64,000 nucleotides of DNA. Source: HGM04593 sp045631205 (GTDB taxonomy: Bacteria > Bacteroidota > Bacteroidia > Bacteroidales > Bacteroidaceae). Positions 43,159-52,242 of this stretch are shown piece by piece. A model generated the notes under the pieces. It saw only the letters and a list, made by a program, of their open reading frames with translations. It was not told where the DNA came from and ran no database searches. Within the stretch, counting starts at the first letter, position 1. Every line of letters starts with the position of its first letter. The stretch lies in contig JAZQUI010000028.1 in assembly GCA_045631205.1 (NCBI GenBank), forward strand, positions 124,001-188,000. The letters are read 5' to 3'. Made by a program: the position numbers and the translations under genes.

Positions 43159-43187
43159 TAACCATAGACACTGTTCATCATTCAACG

Positions 43188-44162
43188 ATGATATACGTCG
43201 CACTTCCCATAGAAAAAACACGTCCTTTGCCTTTCTATCTGGCAATGGAAGAGTATATAGCCCGCACAATGCCTGCGCGCGACTACTTCTTTATGTGGCA
43301 AGTGAGCCCCACCGTAATCTTCGGGCGCAATCAACTCATAGACAGTGAAGTAAATGTGAACTATTGCCGTGAACAAGGCATAGAATTCTATCGCCGCAAA
43401 AGCGGTGGCGGTTGTGTCTTTGCCGATTACAGCAACATAATGCTTTCTTATATTACCCCCGACAGTAATGTCAACTTTACATTCAACCGCTATATGCTTA
43501 TGGTGGAGCACGTGTTGCGCAAGTTGGGGATAGATGCTCGCACCACAGGACGCAACGATATACTTATCGACGGCAAAAAGGTATCGGGTAATGCCTTTTA
43601 TCATCTTCCCGAAAGAAGTATAGTACACGGCACAATGCTTTATGATACCGACATTGAAAAGATGTTGCAAGCAACAACCCCTTCACGAATGAAACTCGAG
43701 AGTAAGGGCGTAGAGTCGGTACGCCAGCATATTACAACTCTTAATAAATATATCTCTTTATCCATTGATGAGTTTAAGCAATATATGCGCGATACGCTAT
43801 GCGATGAGGTGATAACTCTAACCCCGTTCGATGTTGAAGAGATAGAAACCATTGCACTTGAATACAATACACCCGAATTTATATATGGCAACAACCCTGC
43901 TTACACCACAGTGGTGCGCACACGTATTGAGGGAGTGGGGGAGTTTGAAGCCCGTATAGAGGTTAAAAACTCAATAATAAGAAAAGTGAATCTTTTGGGC
44001 GACTATTTTGTAACCGGAGATATAGATACATCCATGCTCAATAAACTGCGCGGAGTAGAATATACCCCCGAAGCGGTATCTCTTGCTCTTTCAACCACCG
44101 ATGTTGAGGAGTGCATACACAATTTGAAAAAGGAACAACTTATAAAAATATTATTCAACTGA
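43188..44162 (+). CDS. lplA: Lipoate-protein ligase
   Basis: A 324-residue ligase that attaches lipoate to acceptor lysines through lipoyl-AMP. WQVSPTVIFGRNQ, the lipoate-binding YRRKSGGGCVFAD and GRNDILIDGKKVSGNAFYH are the core motifs, and the C-terminal accessory domain (about residues 245-324) is retained. It is first in the operon and ends three bases before gcvT, so its likely client is the GcvH encoded two genes on, although it may also serve other lipoyl enzymes. Confidence 0.93.
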   Translation: MIYVALPIEKTRPLPFYLAMEEYIARTMPARDYFFMWQVSPTVIFGRNQLIDSEVNVNYCREQGIEFYRRKSGGGCVFADYSNIMLSYITPDSNVNFTFNRYMLMVEHVLRKLGIDARTTGRNDILIDGKKVSGNAFYHLPERSIVHGTMLYDTDIEKMLQATTPSRMKLESKGVESVRQHITTLNKYISLSIDEFKQYMRDTLCDEVITLTPFDVEEIETIALEYNTPEFIYGNNPAYTTVVRTRIEGVGEFEARIEVKNSIIRKVNLLGDYFVTGDIDTSMLNKLRGVEYTPEAVSLALSTTDVEECIHNLKKEQLIKILFN

Positions 44163-44165
44163 CCT

Positions 44166-45257
44166 ATGGAAAATAAAAGAACCTGCCTTTACGACAAACA
44201 CGTTGCGCTCGGCGCGTTGATAAGCCCATTCGGTGGCTTTGATATGCCTATACAATACAGCAACATTGTTGATGAACACAACGCAGTGCGTCACGCTTGT
44301 GGTATATTCGATGTATCGCATATGGGTGAAGTGCTTGTCACCGGTGCCGACAGCGAGAAGTTCGTAAACTACATTTTTACAAACGACATAACAGATGCTC
44401 CCGATGGCAAGATATACTATGGTATGATGTGTCACCCCACTGGTGGTGTGGTCGATGACCTTCTTGTTTACAAAATGGGCGAGAAACGCTATTTCCTCGT
44501 CATAAACGCATCGAACATTGACAAGGATGTGACTTGGATAATGCAGCACGCCGCTGCTTTCGATGTAACAATAGAGCACCAGAGCGACCGTTATGGCGAA
44601 GTTGCAGTTCAAGGTCCCGCAACAGAAGCCATAATAGAAAAGGTGCTTGGAATTCCTTGCAGCGATATGGTTTTCTATACTTGTAAGGAAGTTGAATACA
44701 ACGGTGAAACTATAATAATAAGCCGCACCGGTTACACCGGCGAAGATGGCTTTGAACTTTATGGCTCTCACGCCTTTACCAACGAGGTGTGGGATAAACT
44801 TCTCGCCAGTGGCGAAGTGAAACCCTGCGGTCTTGGTTGCCGCGATACTCTCCGTTTCGAGGTTGGTCTGCCACTTTACGGCGACGAACTCACCGACGAG
44901 ATAACCCCGCTTGAAGCCGGTCTCGGAATCTTTGTCAAACTTGAAAAAGAAAACTTCATTGGCAAAGAGGCACTCGTAGCGCAAAAAGCCGAAGGTCTTA
45001 AACGCAAGATTGTGGGTATAGAACTTTATGACAAGGCTATTCCGCGTCACGGCTACGATGTTGAAGTCAACGGCGAAGTTGTGGGTACTGTTACCACCGG
45101 TTACAACTCAATATCCACCGGCAAGAGTGTTTGTATGGCACTTGTGAATATCGACTACACAAAACTCGATACAGAGGTTGCCGTGCGCATACGCAAAAAA
45201 GTGTTCCCCGGCAAGGTTACCAAAAAACGTTTTTACGACAAGAACTACAAAAAATAA
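44166..45257 (+). CDS. gcvT: Glycine cleavage system T protein (aminomethyltransferase)
   Basis: A 363-residue T protein that releases ammonia and passes the methylene carbon from GcvH to tetrahydrofolate. SPFGGFDMPIQYSNIVDEH opens the folate-binding barrel, FDVSHMGEVLVTG and the conserved Asp region NDITDAPDGKIYYGMMCHPTG follow, and SRTGYTGEDGFELY is the central signature. The C-terminal domain ends VTKKRFYDKNYKK. Start three bases after lplA; gcvH follows after 35 bases. Confidence 0.95.
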   Translation: MENKRTCLYDKHVALGALISPFGGFDMPIQYSNIVDEHNAVRHACGIFDVSHMGEVLVTGADSEKFVNYIFTNDITDAPDGKIYYGMMCHPTGGVVDDLLVYKMGEKRYFLVINASNIDKDVTWIMQHAAAFDVTIEHQSDRYGEVAVQGPATEAIIEKVLGIPCSDMVFYTCKEVEYNGETIIISRTGYTGEDGFELYGSHAFTNEVWDKLLASGEVKPCGLGCRDTLRFEVGLPLYGDELTDEITPLEAGLGIFVKLEKENFIGKEALVAQKAEGLKRKIVGIELYDKAIPRHGYDVEVNGEVVGTVTTGYNSISTGKSVCMALVNIDYTKLDTEVAVRIRKKVFPGKVTKKRFYDKNYKK

Positions 45258-45292
45258 AATTTATAACTTATAACAACCTAAAAAACAGAATT

Positions 45293-45673
45293 ATGAGCAC
45301 TATTATTGAAGGACTTTACTATGCAGAGTCACACGAGTATGTAAAAGTAGAAGGCGAGTTTGGCTATGTTGGAATTACCGATTATGCACAGCACGAGCTT
45401 GGTAATGTGGTATATGTTGATATGCCCGACGAAGGCGACGAAGTAACTGCCGGTGAGGATTTCGGTGCAGTTGAGAGTGTGAAGGCCGCAAGTGACCTCA
45501 TCTCGCCTGTCAGTGGTGAAGTTGTCGAGGTTAACGAAGCCCTTGCCGACAGCCCCGAACTTATAAACAACGACCCCTATGCCAATTGGATAATAAAGGT
45601 GAAACTCTCCGATGCTTCGGAAGTCGAATCTCTTATGGATGCGGCAGCATATAAATCACACATTAACGAATAG
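45293..45673 (+). CDS. gcvH: Glycine cleavage system H protein
   Basis: A 126-residue lipoyl carrier. Lys64 in AVESVKAASDL is the lipoylation site; GITDYAQHELGNVVYVDMP is the conserved strand before it. It shuttles the aminomethyl group between P and T proteins and electrons to the L protein (not in the window). The start is ATG 45293; the longer reading from 45131 overlaps gcvT. gcvPA starts six bases after. Confidence 0.96.
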   Translation: MSTIIEGLYYAESHEYVKVEGEFGYVGITDYAQHELGNVVYVDMPDEGDEVTAGEDFGAVESVKAASDLISPVSGEVVEVNEALADSPELINNDPYANWIIKVKLSDASEVESLMDAAAYKSHINE

Positions 45674-45679
45674 ACCACA

Positions 45680-46996
45680 ATGAAATATTTTCCCCACACA
45701 AAGGAAGATATTGAACAGATGCTCGCGGTAGCAGGGTTAAAGTCAATGGACGACCTTTATTCCGAAATCCCCGAACAACTGCTGTTCAATAAAGAATTTG
45801 CGCTCCCCGAGGCTATGTCCGAGAGTGAGATACGCAAGTTTTTTGAAACGCTCGGCAACCGTAACGGCAAGCTCGTATGCTTCGCCGGTGCAGGAGTCGA
45901 AGACCACTATTGGCCATCTGTAATAAATGCAATAATACAGCGTGGAGAGTTCCTTACTGCATATACTCCCTATCAGCCCGAAATATCACAAGGCACCTTA
46001 CAGTATATCTTTGAGTATCAGTCAATGATAACCGAACTCACAGGCATGGATGTTACCAACGCATCTATGTACGACGGTACCACAGCCACAGCCGAAGCTA
46101 TGATGATGACTATTGCCGCTGCCAAAAAGCGCAATAAGGTTCTGCTCTCGGCAACTTTGAATCCCAAGGTAAAACGCGTGGTGGAAACATACGCAAAGTA
46201 TCAGGGTGTAGAGGTTGTTACAATTGCCGAAAAGGATGGCGCGACCAATCTTGGCGACCTCGAAACAAAGCTCGCAGGTGACGATGTTGCAGGTGTTATT
46301 CTTGCACAGCCCAACTTCTATGGCATTGTGGAAGACTATACCGGTGTTGCTGATATGTGCCACGCAAAAAAGGCACTTATGGTAATGAATGCGAATCCAT
46401 CGACACTCGCTGTGCTTAAAACACCGGCGGAGTGGGGTGCTGACATTGCTTGTGGCGACGGTCAACCGCTTGGCATACCTATGACCTACGGCGGCCCTTA
46501 TGTAGGGTATCTTGCAACAACCAATGCACTTGTGCGTAAACTGCCGGGACGCATTGTGGGAGCTACCACCGATGTCGATGGCAAGCGCGCTTTCGTGCTC
46601 ACTTTGCAGGCACGCGAGCAACATATACGCCGTGAGAAGGCCAACAGCAACATCTGCTCCAACCAGTCTTTGATGGCACTCTATGTAACCATATACCTCT
46701 CGCTTATGGGACACAAAGGTCTTAAAGAGGTTAATGGTGCATCATACGGTGGTGCGCATTATATGGCCGAAGCTCTTGTGGCAACAGGCAAGTGTACCAT
46801 GGCTTTCGACAAACCGTTTATGAATGAGTTTGCTGTAAAGACCACCATTCCTGTTGACACAATACAGCAGGCTTTGCTTGCCGAAGGAATCCTTGGCGGT
46901 GTCAAGATTGCCGATGATTTGTTGCTGATATGTGTAACCGAGCAACGCACAAAGGCCGAGATTGATAAGTATGTGGACATAGTAAGAAACATTTGA
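45680..46996 (+). CDS. gcvPA: Glycine dehydrogenase (decarboxylating), subunit 1
   Basis: A 438-residue N-terminal half of the P protein. FPHTKEDIEQMLAVAG, YTPYQPEISQGTLQYIFEYQ, SMYDGTTATAEAM and GIPMTYGGPYVGYLA are its hallmarks. With GcvPB it forms the PLP enzyme that decarboxylates glycine and loads GcvH. In many Bacteroidales P is a single about 950-residue chain, so a split version is notable. The subunit-2 gene follows after 18 bases. Confidence 0.95.
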   Translation: MKYFPHTKEDIEQMLAVAGLKSMDDLYSEIPEQLLFNKEFALPEAMSESEIRKFFETLGNRNGKLVCFAGAGVEDHYWPSVINAIIQRGEFLTAYTPYQPEISQGTLQYIFEYQSMITELTGMDVTNASMYDGTTATAEAMMMTIAAAKKRNKVLLSATLNPKVKRVVETYAKYQGVEVVTIAEKDGATNLGDLETKLAGDDVAGVILAQPNFYGIVEDYTGVADMCHAKKALMVMNANPSTLAVLKTPAEWGADIACGDGQPLGIPMTYGGPYVGYLATTNALVRKLPGRIVGATTDVDGKRAFVLTLQAREQHIRREKANSNICSNQSLMALYVTIYLSLMGHKGLKEVNGASYGGAHYMAEALVATGKCTMAFDKPFMNEFAVKTTIPVDTIQQALLAEGILGGVKIADDLLLICVTEQRTKAEIDKYVDIVRNI

Positions 46997-47001
46997 TAAA
47001 G

Positions 47002-47006
47002 GGAGG
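47002..47006 (+). promoter_or_regulatory. Strong Shine-Dalgarno before gcvPB
   Basis: GGAGG within GGGAGGAGAG, eight bases before the ATG at 47015. Most genes in this window have no such site, which is normal for Bacteroidetes, so this one stands out. Confidence 0.6.
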
Positions 47007-47014
47007 AGAGTAAT

Positions 47015-48481
47015 ATGATACGTAATTACGATAAACTTATATTTGAACTCTCGAAAGAGGGTCGCGAAGGATATTCCCTTCCCAAAAATGAATTCAAAGA
47101 GCAATATTGCCCTTGTGCTCTGCCTGCAACTCTGAAACGCGAGAACGCTCCCATGCTGCCGCAGGTTACAGAGTTCGATGTGGTGCGCCACTACACAAAT
47201 CTGTCAAACAAGAACTTTGGTGTCGATACAGGTTTTTATCCGTTGGGTAGCTGTACAATGAAGTACAATCCCCGTATCAACGAGGAAATATCTGCATTAC
47301 CGGCATTTAACTTGCACCCTGCAACCCCCGATGCTGTTGCACAAGGAGCACTCGAAGTCTATTACAATCTCGCAGCCTCGCTTGCCGAGATAAGCGGTTT
47401 GTCGGCATTCACCCTTAACCCCTATGCGGGAGCACACGGCGAGCTTACCGGTCTTATGATTATGCGTTCTTACCACGAACAACGTGGCGACTTTAAACGT
47501 ACAAAAGTAATTGTTCCCGACAGTGCCCACGGAACAAACCCTGCCAGCGCAGCTGTTTGCGGCCTTGAAATTGTAGAGGTTAAATCCACAGCACGTGGAA
47601 CTGTTGATGTTGAAGATCTCAAACCTTTGCTCGACGATACCGTAGCTGGTATAATGATGACCAATCCCAACACTCTTGGTATCTTTGAAACAGAGATTCC
47701 CGAAATTTCACGCCTTGTACACGAGGCGGGCGGTCTTCTTTATTACGATGGAGCCAACCTTAACGCAGTGCTCGGCAAGTGTCGTCCGGGAGATATGGGT
47801 TTTGATATTATGCATATAAACCTGCATAAGACATTCTCTACTCCTCACGGTGGCGGTGGTCCCGGCGATGGTCCTGTTGGTGTTCGTGCCGGTCTTGAAC
47901 ATCTGCTTCCCAATCCCCAGGTGAAGAAGAACGATACAGGAGAGTTTTACCTCTCGTGCGACGAGAAATCTTCGGGCAACGTGTCGGGCTTCCTTGGAAA
48001 CTTTGGCGTTTTATTGCGCGCATACACCTATATCCTCACCCTCGGTCGCGAGAATGTGAAGATGGTAGGGCCTCTTGCAGTGCTTAACGCAAACTATGTT
48101 AAAGAGTCGTTGAAGGAGGATTATTATCTGCCCATCGAAGGGGTGTGCAAGCACGAATTTGTTTTTGACGGCCTTGCCGACAAATCGACCGGTGTAACCA
48201 CCCTTGATATAGCAAAACGTCTTCTCGATTATGGCTATCACGCTCCAACCATCTATTTCCCTCTGCTTTTCCATCAGAGTATAATGATAGAACCTACTGA
48301 AACTGAAAGCAAGGAGACACTCGACGAATTTATCGATGTGATGAAAAAAGTTGCCCGTGAGGCTATTGAGAACCCCGATGTGGTGAAGAACGCTCCATAC
48401 TCGACACCCGTGCGCCGTCTCGACGAGACAACGGCTGCACGCTCGCCAAAAACAACATACAAGCAGTTGACGGCAGAGTGA
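47015..48481 (+). CDS. gcvPB: Glycine dehydrogenase (decarboxylating), subunit 2
   Basis: A 488-residue C-terminal half of the P protein carrying the PLP lysine in NLHKTFSTPHGGGGPG (about residue 272). GFYPLGSCTMKYNPR and PDSAHGTNPASAA are further signatures. Split P proteins are usual in Firmicutes, Thermotogales and archaea. A long terminator shared with the convergent helicase follows. Confidence 0.95.
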   Translation: MIRNYDKLIFELSKEGREGYSLPKNEFKEQYCPCALPATLKRENAPMLPQVTEFDVVRHYTNLSNKNFGVDTGFYPLGSCTMKYNPRINEEISALPAFNLHPATPDAVAQGALEVYYNLAASLAEISGLSAFTLNPYAGAHGELTGLMIMRSYHEQRGDFKRTKVIVPDSAHGTNPASAAVCGLEIVEVKSTARGTVDVEDLKPLLDDTVAGIMMTNPNTLGIFETEIPEISRLVHEAGGLLYYDGANLNAVLGKCRPGDMGFDIMHINLHKTFSTPHGGGGPGDGPVGVRAGLEHLLPNPQVKKNDTGEFYLSCDEKSSGNVSGFLGNFGVLLRAYTYILTLGRENVKMVGPLAVLNANYVKESLKEDYYLPIEGVCKHEFVFDGLADKSTGVTTLDIAKRLLDYGYHAPTIYFPLLFHQSIMIEPTETESKETLDEFIDVMKKVAREAIENPDVVKNAPYSTPVRRLDETTAARSPKTTYKQLTAE

Positions 48482-48500
48482 TGCTCGTTCTGAACCTTTT

Positions 48501-48543
48501 ATAAAACAAACAGGCTATCGATTGGGCAGCCTGTTTGTTTTAT
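48501..48543. terminator. Bidirectional terminator between gcvPB and the DEAD helicase
   Basis: A perfect 16-base-pair stem, ATAAAACAAACAGGCT and its complement, around an 11-base loop. Confidence 0.85.
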
Positions 48544-48558
48544 GTTTAAGCGTAAATA

Positions 48559-49965
<1,407 letters not shown>

Positions 49966-49981
49966 AAATAGTCGTGTTGTT

Positions 49982-51088
49982 CTATTTCGGTGCTTTCTTG
50001 TAAAGATAAAGTGCTATGAATGTAAATAGTATGTTGGGTATCCACACAGCAATTACAACCGGCATCTGCTCGGCGAATGCCGACGATATTGTCTGGAATA
50101 GAATGTAGGAGAAACTGAGTCCCAAGCCTATACCAAGTGAAAGCCCCATACCACCTTTTGTCTTTTTCGATGAAAGTGATGCTCCGATAATTGTTAATAT
50201 AAACGCTGCGAAGGACATAGCTATGCGCTTGTGATATTCAACTTCAAAAGGTTTAATATTTGCCATGCCTCGTGCCTTTTGTTTATCGATGTACTCGCTC
50301 AGTTTGGGACTGGTCATTGTTTCCTGCTGTCCCTCGGAGATTAGAAAATCCTCGGGCTCAATTCTTATAATAGTGTCAAGCGGTTCTCTTCGGCTCGAAC
50401 GTATAATCTCTCTGTCGCCTTGCAACTCGCGTATAGTCCAGTCGTGCGCAGTCCATTTATACTTCTCTTCGGGGTGGTACTTGATGCTTTTCGCAGTCAT
50501 ATGCGATATGAGTTTCTTGTTCTCGAACTTGTCGAGCGAGAAACTGGTTCCCAGGTTGTTTCTTGTGTTGAAAAAACCAATGAAAGCCACTACATCATCC
50601 TCAACCTGTATCTGTATGTTTTCGGCCGATGTCGTTTGTTTCTTTTTGTTGTGCTTTACCTCGAACTCAATTCTCGTTTCGTTACCAACAGGTATTATGT
50701 ATGCGCTCAGGAAATATGTCAGCAATGCAATGAAAGCTGCCGAAATCATATATGGGCGCAACATACGCTTGAAACTGACACCCGATGCGAACATTGCTAT
50801 TATTTCCGAGTTTTCGGCAAGTTTCGAGGTGAAATATATGACCGAAATAAACACGAACAACGCGCTGAAAGTATTTGCATAATAGGGTGCAAGGTTCAGG
50901 TAGTAGTCGAACAAAATTTCAGATAATGTCGCATTTGATGTTGCAAACTTGTCGATTTTTTCATTGTAGTCAAAAACTACAATAACGGTAATGATAAGTG
51001 CCAACGAGAAGAAATAAGTTCCGAGGAATTTACCTATGATATACCAATCGAGGCGTTTCAGTTTAAAGACATCTAACCATTTTTTCAT
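49982..51088 (-). CDS. LptF/LptG-family permease
   Basis: A 368-residue inner-membrane protein of the YjgP/YjgQ family. Hydrophobic segments lie near the start (FLGTYFFSLALIITVIVVF), around residues 55-115, and near the C-terminus (IAMSFAAFILTIIGASLSS, VIAVWIPNILFTFIALYLY), flanking a periplasmic jellyroll domain. With LptB and a partner it extracts lipopolysaccharide from the inner membrane; sequence does not tell F from G. The start is ATG 51088; the 51100 reading uses TTG. It begins 16 bases after tgt and precedes the helicase gene by 16 bases. Confidence 0.9.
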   Translation of the reverse strand: MKKWLDVFKLKRLDWYIIGKFLGTYFFSLALIITVIVVFDYNEKIDKFATSNATLSEILFDYYLNLAPYYANTFSALFVFISVIYFTSKLAENSEIIAMFASGVSFKRMLRPYMISAAFIALLTYFLSAYIIPVGNETRIEFEVKHNKKKQTTSAENIQIQVEDDVVAFIGFFNTRNNLGTSFSLDKFENKKLISHMTAKSIKYHPEEKYKWTAHDWTIRELQGDREIIRSSRREPLDTIIRIEPEDFLISEGQQETMTSPKLSEYIDKQKARGMANIKPFEVEYHKRIAMSFAAFILTIIGASLSSKKTKGGMGLSLGIGLGLSFSYILFQTISSAFAEQMPVVIAVWIPNILFTFIALYLYKKAPK

Positions 51089-51104
51089 AGTAATACTCAA
51101 TTTT

Positions 51105-52235
51105 TTATAGTCGGCGTGTTACTTGTTCAAGCATATTCTTTTTCCACTCGGCATAGTTGTCGGTGAGTATGTGTTTGCGTGCTTCCTGTGTGAGCCATAC
51201 GTAGAAAGCAAGGTTGTGGAGTGATGCAATTTGTAACGCAAGGTATTCTTGCGCAGCAAAAAGGTGACGCAGATAAGCGCGACTGTATTGGCGGTCAACA
51301 AACGACTCTCCATCCTCTTCTATAGGGTTGAAGTCGTATTTCCACTTTTCGTTGCGCATATTCATAATGCCTTGTTTTGTAAAGAGCATAGCATTGCGAC
51401 CATTACGGGTAGGCATTACACAGTCGAACATATCCACGCCTCGTTCAATGCCTTCGAGAATATTTGCGGGTGTTCCCACTCCCATAAGGTAACGTGGCTT
51501 TTCAGTAGGCAGAATTTCGTTTACAACCTCAATCATCTCGTACATCTTCTCTGCCGGTTCTCCCACTGCAAGGCCACCGATGGCATTGCCCACGCAATCT
51601 TTCGATGCAATGTACTCGGCCGATATGCGGCGCAAATCGGGGTAAACGCATCCTTGTACGATGGGGAATAGCGCCTGTTCGTATCCATACTTAGGCTCTG
51701 TTTCGGCCAAGCGTGCCACACAACGGTCGAGCCAGCGGTGTGTGCGCTCCATCGATTTTTTTGCGTAATCGTAGTCGGCAGTACCGGGGGTACACTCGTC
51801 AAATGCCATAATAATGTCTGCGCCAATGCTGCGCTCGATGTCCATAACTCTTTCGGGTGAGAAGAAATGCTTTGAACCATCGATGTGTGAGCGGAACTCC
51901 ACACCTTCTTCGTTCATCTTTCTTATGTCCTTCAACGAGAAAACCTGAAAGCCACCGCTGTCGGTAAGTATAGGTCGCTCCCAACTGTTGAATTTGTGAA
52001 GACCACCAGTTTTTTCCAGCACATCGAGTCCGGGACGCAGATAAAGGTGATATGTGTTCCCAAGTATTATTTGTGCTTTCACATCACTTACAAGGTCGGG
52101 AATCTGCACGGCTTTTACCGAACCCACTGTGCCAACGGGCATAAAAATAGGTGTCTGTATATCTCCGTGCGCTGTGCTCAATACGCCTGCACGCGCCTTG
52201 CTGCCTTTGTCGGTGTGTAATAGTTGAAAATTCAC
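51105..52235 (-). CDS. tgt: tRNA-guanine transglycosylase (queuine/preQ1)
   Basis: A 376-residue Tgt that replaces guanine-34 with a queuosine precursor in tRNAs for Asp, Asn, His and Tyr. GTVGSVKAVQIPDL, LTDSGGFQVFSL with the catalytic Asp region, FDECTPGTADY and the nucleophile region FDCVMPTRNGR are visible. Compared with E. coli Tgt, the C-terminal zinc-binding cysteines of the standard CxCxxC segment are not apparent (the region reads FVDRQYSRAYLRHLF), as happens in some Bacteroidetes enzymes. Starts with GTG. It lies seven bases after lon. Confidence 0.92.
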   Translation of the reverse strand: MNFQLLHTDKGSKARAGVLSTAHGDIQTPIFMPVGTVGSVKAVQIPDLVSDVKAQIILGNTYHLYLRPGLDVLEKTGGLHKFNSWERPILTDSGGFQVFSLKDIRKMNEEGVEFRSHIDGSKHFFSPERVMDIERSIGADIIMAFDECTPGTADYDYAKKSMERTHRWLDRCVARLAETEPKYGYEQALFPIVQGCVYPDLRRISAEYIASKDCVGNAIGGLAVGEPAEKMYEMIEVVNEILPTEKPRYLMGVGTPANILEGIERGVDMFDCVMPTRNGRNAMLFTKQGIMNMRNEKWKYDFNPIEEDGESFVDRQYSRAYLRHLFAAQEYLALQIASLHNLAFYVWLTQEARKHILTDNYAEWKKNMLEQVTRRL

Positions 52236-52242
52236 CTTGTTC

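Noticed and set aside
42956..43187. Glycine riboswitch ahead of the gcv operon
   Set aside because: The promoter at 43128-43158 leaves only about 25 bases of leader, too short for one, and no glycine-aptamer-like helices are seen.
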